DNA from: Pelecanus crispus
Lineage: Eukaryota > Chordata > Aves > Pelecaniformes > Pelecanidae
Direction: 5' to 3'
DNA length: 64,000 bases
Assembly: GCF_030463565.1 (NCBI RefSeq)
Contig: NC_134653.1
Coordinates: 31,929,150 to 31,993,149, forward strand
Shown: positions 58,170-64,000 of the stretch, piece after piece
How the letters are laid out: every line of letters starts with the position of its first letter
Position numbering within the stretch: position 1 is the first letter of the stretch
Program-made: the position numbers and the translations under genes
The notes under the pieces: model-generated
Database searches by the model: none
Told to the model about the DNA's origin: nothing
What the model saw: only the letters and a program-made list of their open reading frames with translations

Positions 58170-61100
58170 TTACTATGTAATTCTTTTTTACAATTTTTTT
58201 TTTTTTTGCACTGAAAACCTAGTGGTTTATTAAACAGCAAATTGAACTAGTTGTTTCTGGTCCTTATGTTAAAGATACTAGAAACAGCACACATCCTCCT
58301 TACCCACCCGTTTTTATTCAAAGACATGAAGCAGTTTTGTTTCTTAAGTTCTTAACTGGTTTCTCATTTGGATGCACCAGTGGGTAAATTGTTTTCTAAT
58401 CAGCCCCCGCTTCTGAAGGCTGAATTATTGCAGCTTCTGCAACACAGCTCCACAGTCGGGTTTAGATTTACAGGTTTTCATGGCTCACGGTCAGCACCAG
58501 CTCCGCTGGAAACACGCTGGATTAGCTCAGACACAGCCACCGCACCAAACCGCGGCTGAGCTAATTACTGCTCCTGGAGCCGGTAACAGAGCAAAGACAC
58601 TCAAATGGTCTAGGAGCAATAGGACTTGTCATATACTTGTTTTTCCTTTATTTCCTATCAACTCCCGATTATCCCAAATAATGGGAAGGTTAATGATAAT
58701 ACAATTATTTTAGTCTAAATTACCATACAAAGTTCAAGCCAGTCTAAGCATTAGAATCAGTTCCAAAATTAGCATTATTTATCTATTAAAAAAATCAGGT
58801 CCAAAAATTAACATTATTTATCTATATATAAAAAAAAAAAAATTGACTTGAAAGGCCCACTTAAAACACAAGCAAAGGATTACTCCTCTTTCTGCTGCTA
58901 TCCCTTGTGTTCATTGATGGTGGTCCATACCAGCATACAGCCCTGTGCAGGGTTCACTTTGCTCAAGAGCTCTCAGATTTGTGCTCTGAACGTCCAGGGA
59001 ATTGCAGCTGGATTGAGCCCCTGCATCCCAGTGGCACCGGGGCTCCTTCTCTGCGACCCTGTGAAAAGCCCAAGAGGAGCTGGAGCGAGGGATTTTGGTA
59101 CCAGTTCACCTCCTCCATCCTCCTTTCAAATCCTCTTGATGCAAAATCCATCAGTGCCCCGCTCACCTTCCTGCTGTGGTGGCTCTTCAAGATGGTGCCG
59201 TCAGTGCTGGTGCAGCTGTAGCTCTTCTTCCTCCTGTCGCTGGAGAACCAGCCCTGTTCTGCCCAGACTTCTCCAGGAAGAGGGGCTTCTTGACATCAAC
59301 TGAGCCAATGCCAGTCCCTAAAAAGCACCGATCTGGAGGGAGGTCCTAGGAAAGTATTTGCATTTCCCAAGAGGAACAGAGGGACCAAGCTCCTTGCTGG
59401 AGCCAGGGGAAGAATTCCTCCCAAACGGAACCAGTTTCAGAGACCACTATGGAGATGTCACATCGCAGTGACAGGCAGAAGGATGCGGGCAGATCTGAGA
59501 GTGTTACCTTGGTTTCTGATCTCAACACGAGCAACAGGGCTCTCCCTTTGTTGGTGCCACACCTTGAATTCAAAGAATGCTTTAATAAACCACCTCTCTG
59601 ACCTGCGAGAGCTTCGTGCAAGCATGGTGAGTCCAAATGTGGGTATTTGCTCATGATGTCTTCTGCATCAGAAAGGCACCTGCCAGTCCTGGAAGTCTCA
59701 GCTTTAACCCCCCTGAGAAGCAGGGACACACTGGTGGCTGGGGCACTCTCTCAAATTATTCTGCTTAGTTTCAGGTCTACTGATTTTTCCAGGCTCCAAA
59801 AGGTGCAATTCCAAGCTCATATGCTTAAGTTTTAAGAGAGAGAGTGAATGGAAAAGGACCACCTTGGGGATGTGCTTATCCCCAAGGCAGAAGCAACATC
59901 TGCTGACCTTGTCAGGTAGGGTCAGCAAACCACTACAAGCAGGAAGACATTTACATCCTGAGGGCTTAGACATCACCATTTCCAATAGCTGACACAAACC
60001 ACTCAAACCTTGCTGAACCAGAGGACTGTACAGGGCCACTCCCTGCGGTTTCCTCTCTCATGCACATCTTTTCTTTCACCTTCTGAATATGTAAATAGCT
60101 AAATGAAAGTGTTCTCCTTTGAAAGGGAAACAGATTTCCTCAGACGCGCAAACAGGATGTTGAAGTGAGTCAGGACAATGTCCCAATTCACATTGCGGGA
60201 AGAGCAACCTGAAGAAGAAAGGAGCTGTTCTTCCCCACGGGGGCACGGAATTGCAGTGCCAGCCCTGCAGACTCGGCTCACCTCAGGAGTCTAAGCTCAC
60301 GCACACTGGATGCACGCTTGAAGCAGGGAGACACAAGCTTATGCAAAACTGTGACAAGCCACTGTTCTCCTCACACGTGCTTGAAAAAGAATGGTGCTTT
60401 GCCACAAGCATTTGGGATGCAGCAAGGCAGATAGGCTGGCTGATACCAGAACATCAGACTTCAAAGGGCTGAGGTCAGGCAGCGATGACCAGTCAGAACG
60501 AGGGTGGAAGTGCACGCCTAGGTGAGACACAAATGGCGACTGCAGAGAGTCTGATGTACAAAGTGACACAACTGGATCACTAAAGCACTTCTGGCATCTG
60601 CATTGTGCTCATTTCTGCAAGCTCACATAGCAAACAGCCACAGAGATTGCCAGATAGGGTTTATTTAGGTTCTGTAGGCAGCCTATGGATGTGTGGCTGC
60701 TCACGTACTGTCTTTTTGTCTAGCCCAATACAGTGGGTTCTCTGCCAACCTTTGGCAGAGGTAGAGGCTGCTTCTTTGAAAAGCTCTTCCCACTTCTCTG
60801 AGAAGATGGGGCAGCTTCAGAAAAGGGAGGGACATTAAACAGGTTACAATCACACGTTGGACGACTGAGCTTGGACTGCACAGTAAAAAGATGATGCCGG
60901 AGCCAACACCAGCCCTAAAATGCAGAGGGGTTGTAGGGCTTCCTTTGCAAGAGATTCTCAGGACCTCTGCTGCCCACCCCCAAGGGCAGAGTGCTCAAAA
61001 GCTCATGCTGAAGCCCAGGGATTCTCAAAAGATGACTTGAGCATTCACAGACAGAAAGGCTCAGACAAGTCACTCCCAAGACGAGAAGGCTGCCAGGCCC

Positions 61101-62785
61101 AGACAGAACAGTGCATGAACATCTGCAGATCTGTAGCCTTCCCAGTGCAGGATCATCGGGGCTCAGAAAGATCCTCCCCAGCCCTGGAGGGCTGGAAGTT
61201 GGGGGATACACCTGCCCCACGTGGTGCATCTCTGCAGTGATAATGTGGTGGTCACCGGCAAAGCTTTCTTGACAAGCAGTTCCCCATTTTTCCTGACTGA
61301 AAACAAAGCTGTTGACTTTCATGTCCTATGAGGAATGAACAGTCGAGATGGAGCAGTCACAGAAGTGTTAAAAGGGCAGGCAGCAGCAGGACTTGGGGAC
61401 AGTGATGAGTCTAACCTTTTGTGGGTCTGTTTCCATTTTGTGATGGAAAGGCATTGGGGTTTGTAAAACACACACCTTGTTCCAAGACAGGAAGGTGTTA
61501 AGCATCTCTCTGGATGACAACAGGGACTCTTCTGTGTTTGCACGCAGGGAACTTCCCCGACACCCAACTATTCATTGTCTGCCCACCTCCTGGCGATGTG
61601 CACACTCAGGAGGAGAAAGTCCTCAGGGACGAGAACAGGCATAGAAGAGCCCCTGAGGGTAAATACAGGTTAAAATTTTTTAAAAAATTAAAAATCTAGT
61701 GAGTATTGCTTTCCATTCTTTTACATATAAAGAGAGCCCTGAGCTGTTTGCCCATTGAAGTGCCAATTCCCTTACAGCAGTGATTTCATTTGGCATAATT
61801 TCCACAGAGCAAATGTAGGTCCAGTTTTGGCAGTGTTCAAGGATTAGCAAAATCAGCCACAAAAAAAAGCCATTTTAGTAACTGTCTTTTGGCACACCAG
61901 CTACAATTATACCAGCCTCACTGAAATCACCACCAAATCAGCAGTAAAGAAACAGTGATCACGAGCCACAGCTTCCTCCCAGAGATGTTTGATGGGATCA
62001 TTGCAGTAACACTGGCATTTATAATGCCAAGAGTGAAGTGAGGCTGAAGTGTTGGTTTATTACTGTTATTCACTGTCTTCTCCTACCAAAATGCTTCATG
62101 TGACATCTAGCTAGAGCTATTTTAAAAATTAAATGCAAACAGAGTTAGAGAACTGCTAATACCTTCTCCTGGAACCACAGGCCTGACTCATCAAAAGTGC
62201 TCATAGAGCTATTTTAAAAATTAAATGCAAACAGAGTTAGAGAACTGCTAATACCTTCTCCTGGAACCACAGGCCTGACTCATCAAAAGTGCTCATAAGC
62301 TATCTTAAGTCAAAGCCACCAATCACAAGGATGTGATTAACCAGCATCAAGTCTTGTGCAATGACTTTAAAATAAAATCCCTCTTTTCACTCATCTCTTT
62401 CACTTGAACTAGAGCCTCAGTCACCCAATGCTGCTTCCACTAGGCAAGAAAATTCAATACACCAATGAGGCAACAACTGAGGCACAGAGAGCTGAAGTGT
62501 CCTACCAGGGAAAACCAAAAATCAGTCGTTAAAGGCAAAAGATGAAATGTTTTTTGTTTCATTTTTTAAAATGGATTTAAGCAACTCAATGCCTAACACT
62601 GACATCAATTCCACGGGAATACCACATTAACCCATCTCAGTGCTGCTCTGTGGAGTCCGCTGCCCAGGCAGTATGTCAGCCAAGAGCCCCAAATCCAGGC
62701 CTGCAAGAAAATAAGACCATCAGGGCTCAAGGCATTGGTGCAGCCACTACAGGCTTAAGAGTTTTACCTTTCTTGGGGAAATACC
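58170..62785. other. No gene recognised; MLXIP expected on minus strand by synteny
   Basis: No exon with convincing splice sites and conserved peptide was found on either strand. A minus-strand AATAAA lies at about 58226-58232, about 20 nt before a genomic A16 run (T-run at 58193-58208 on +). Synteny with mammals predicts MLXIP downstream on the minus strand, so this may be its 3' UTR or intergenic sequence. Confidence 0.4.
62112..62295. repeat. Two identical 92-bp tandem copies
   Basis: Copy one 62112-62203 and copy two 62204-62295, each starting TAGAGCTATTTTAAAAATTA and ending 'atcaaaagtgctca'. I saw no difference between them, so the duplication is young, length-polymorphic, or an assembly artefact. 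Confidence 0.93.
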
Positions 62786-62789
62786 AGGG

Positions 62790-63190
62790 CTACCTTTGCA
62801 TTTGGAGGCTGAGGGGAGACCTTATCGCTCTCTACAACTACCTGAAAGGAGGTTGTAGTGAGGTGGGTGTTGGTCTCTTCTCCCAAGTAGCTAGCGATAG
62901 GACGAGAGGAAATGGGCTCAAGCTGCGCCAAGGGAGGTTTAGACTGGAAATTAGGAAAAATTTCTTTACGGAAAGGGTGGTCAAGCATTGGAACAGGCTG
63001 CCCAGAGAGGTGGTGGAGTCACCATCCCTGGAAGTGTTCAAAAAACAGGTAGATGTGGCACTTTGGGACATGGTTTAGTCTAGTCTACCCTTGATTGGTT
63101 TAGGTGGGCTTGGTAGTGTAGGTTAATGGTTGGACTGGATGATCTTAAAGGTCTTTTCCAACCTAGACGATTCTATGATTCTATGATTAC
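62790..63190 (+). mobile_element. CR1 LINE 3'-end copy
   Basis: A 5'-truncated CR1 copy of about 400 bp. It has GAGGCTGAGGGGAGACCTTA, 'ctacaactacctgaaaggag', GGTCAAGCATTGGAACAGGC and GGTTGGACTGGATGATCTTA, ending 'gattctatgattctatgatt'. It covers the end of the reverse transcriptase frame remnants and the 3' UTR. The only open frame is short, so it is a dead copy. Confidence 0.95.
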
Positions 63191-63194
63191 TATC

Positions 63195-63920
63195 CTGTTA
63201 AAACTAGGTGCAGAAATAAATAGATGTTTGTCTGCTTAGTTTTGTCAAAAGCGCTTGCTCTGTTATGCTTAATATAATTAACAGCAATGAGGGTCTGAGC
63301 ACTTTAGGAACAATCAGAACGTCAATACATTGGGAAAATTATGCCATGCAAAATGTGAAAGAGCAGGCTCACTAGTTATCTAAGGTGAAGAAACGTGTCC
63401 GCTCTGCAGACACCTGGACTTGTGGAGATGGTACTTCAGCCCATCTGTTCATTCCATCTATGATCTGCTTCAGTGAAGGGGAGCAGAGTTGACTACAGAG
63501 GGTAATTTTCAATTTTTCCTAATCTGGCTAACACTTACTCTGGTGAGACAGGGAACAAGCCAGCCCAGAGCAAATACAGCCTGGCAGCCAATGCATGAGA
63601 AAAGGAAATCACCTGTAGGCTCCAAGTAAGCCCTTCAGAGTGAGTTGATACTTTCAGTCAAGAAGGGGCCCAAGGAGCACAGTTTCTTAAAAGGAGTCCA
63701 AGCTTCAGAAGCTCAAAAGAGGATTGAAGCCTTGCAGTGGGAAAGCCAAACAGACGGATCCCAAAGGGGTAGCTTCAGCATTGCTAATAGGAAATGAGCC
63801 CTTATCACCTTTCAGAGTTGCAGTAAGGATGGCAGGTCCTGGTCCTAGTCCAGGAACAATTCCACTTACCATTTCCCCACATCCAGTTAGAAAATAAAAG
63901 GCATTGCAACCAGTTTCTTC
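63195..63920. other. No feature recognised
   Basis: Unique-looking sequence between the CR1 copy and the candidate minus-strand poly(A) signal. Short open frames have no supporting signals. Confidence 0.5.
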
Positions 63921-63932
63921 CAAAAAATAACC

Positions 63933-63938
63933 TTTATT
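63933..63938 (-). terminator. Candidate minus-strand poly(A) signal
   Basis: AATAAA on the minus strand, followed by GG and then a T-rich stretch. It could mark the 3' end of a gene entering from the right edge, possibly MLXIP. No coding sequence in the window confirms it. Confidence 0.3.
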
Positions 63939-64000
63939 GTTTTGGTTGTAAATATAAAAAATGCATTGCACAATTTAACAGACCTACTGAAAAGTGCTAC

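Noticed and set aside
61514-61699. Open frame with a protein-like stretch (CPPPGDVHTQEEKVLRDEN)
   Set aside because: No clear splice signals, no recognised family, and no support from either neighbour. It is probably chance.

Overview
The window is nuclear DNA from a bird. The evidence is spliced, intron-rich vertebrate genes, CR1 LINE 3' ends with the usual 'gattctatgattcta' tail, and a short solo LTR of the avian ERVL type. The repeat mix suggests a non-galliform bird, but that is a guess. Gene order matches the mammalian block CLIP1 - VPS33A - DIABLO - B3GNT4 - LRRC43 - IL31 (human 12q24.31, from memory).

Layout. 1-18.4 kb: the last seven coding exons of CLIP1 (+), ending in two zinc knuckles, with large introns. 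18.5-19.1 kb: a cluster of CR1-tailed repeats directly before the VPS33A CpG island. 19.3-27.6 kb: complete VPS33A (+, 13 exons, 601 aa). 31-33 kb: a small unrecognised gene (+) whose last exon encodes a 44-residue one-span membrane protein. 33.8-38.2 kb: complete DIABLO/SMAC (+, 6 exons, 240 aa) with an NRF1/CRE promoter. 42.2-43.7 kb: B3GNT4 (-, single coding exon, 372 aa). 43.85-44.77 kb: a strand-asymmetric minisatellite with a higher-order repeat. 44.9-53.0 kb: complete LRRC43 (-), reconstructed as 12 coding exons (613 aa) with a solo LTR in intron 2. 55.75-58.15 kb: a three-exon secreted cytokine gene (+), diverging from LRRC43 at the position and orientation of mammalian IL31. 58.2-64 kb: no coding exon recognised; one CR1 copy, a 92-bp tandem duplication and possible minus-strand poly(A) signals. 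Synteny predicts MLXIP on the minus strand here.

The genes do not form an operon-like system. CLIP1 (microtubule plus ends), VPS33A (HOPS/CORVET tethering), DIABLO (mitochondrial IAP antagonist), B3GNT4 (Golgi glycosyltransferase), LRRC43 (probably ciliary) and the cytokine act separately. Exon boundaries were set by hand: every listed junction is GT-AG, and reading phase is kept from exon to exon in every complete model. The observation most worth following is the strongly diverged IL31-like cytokine. The 44-residue membrane protein comes next.
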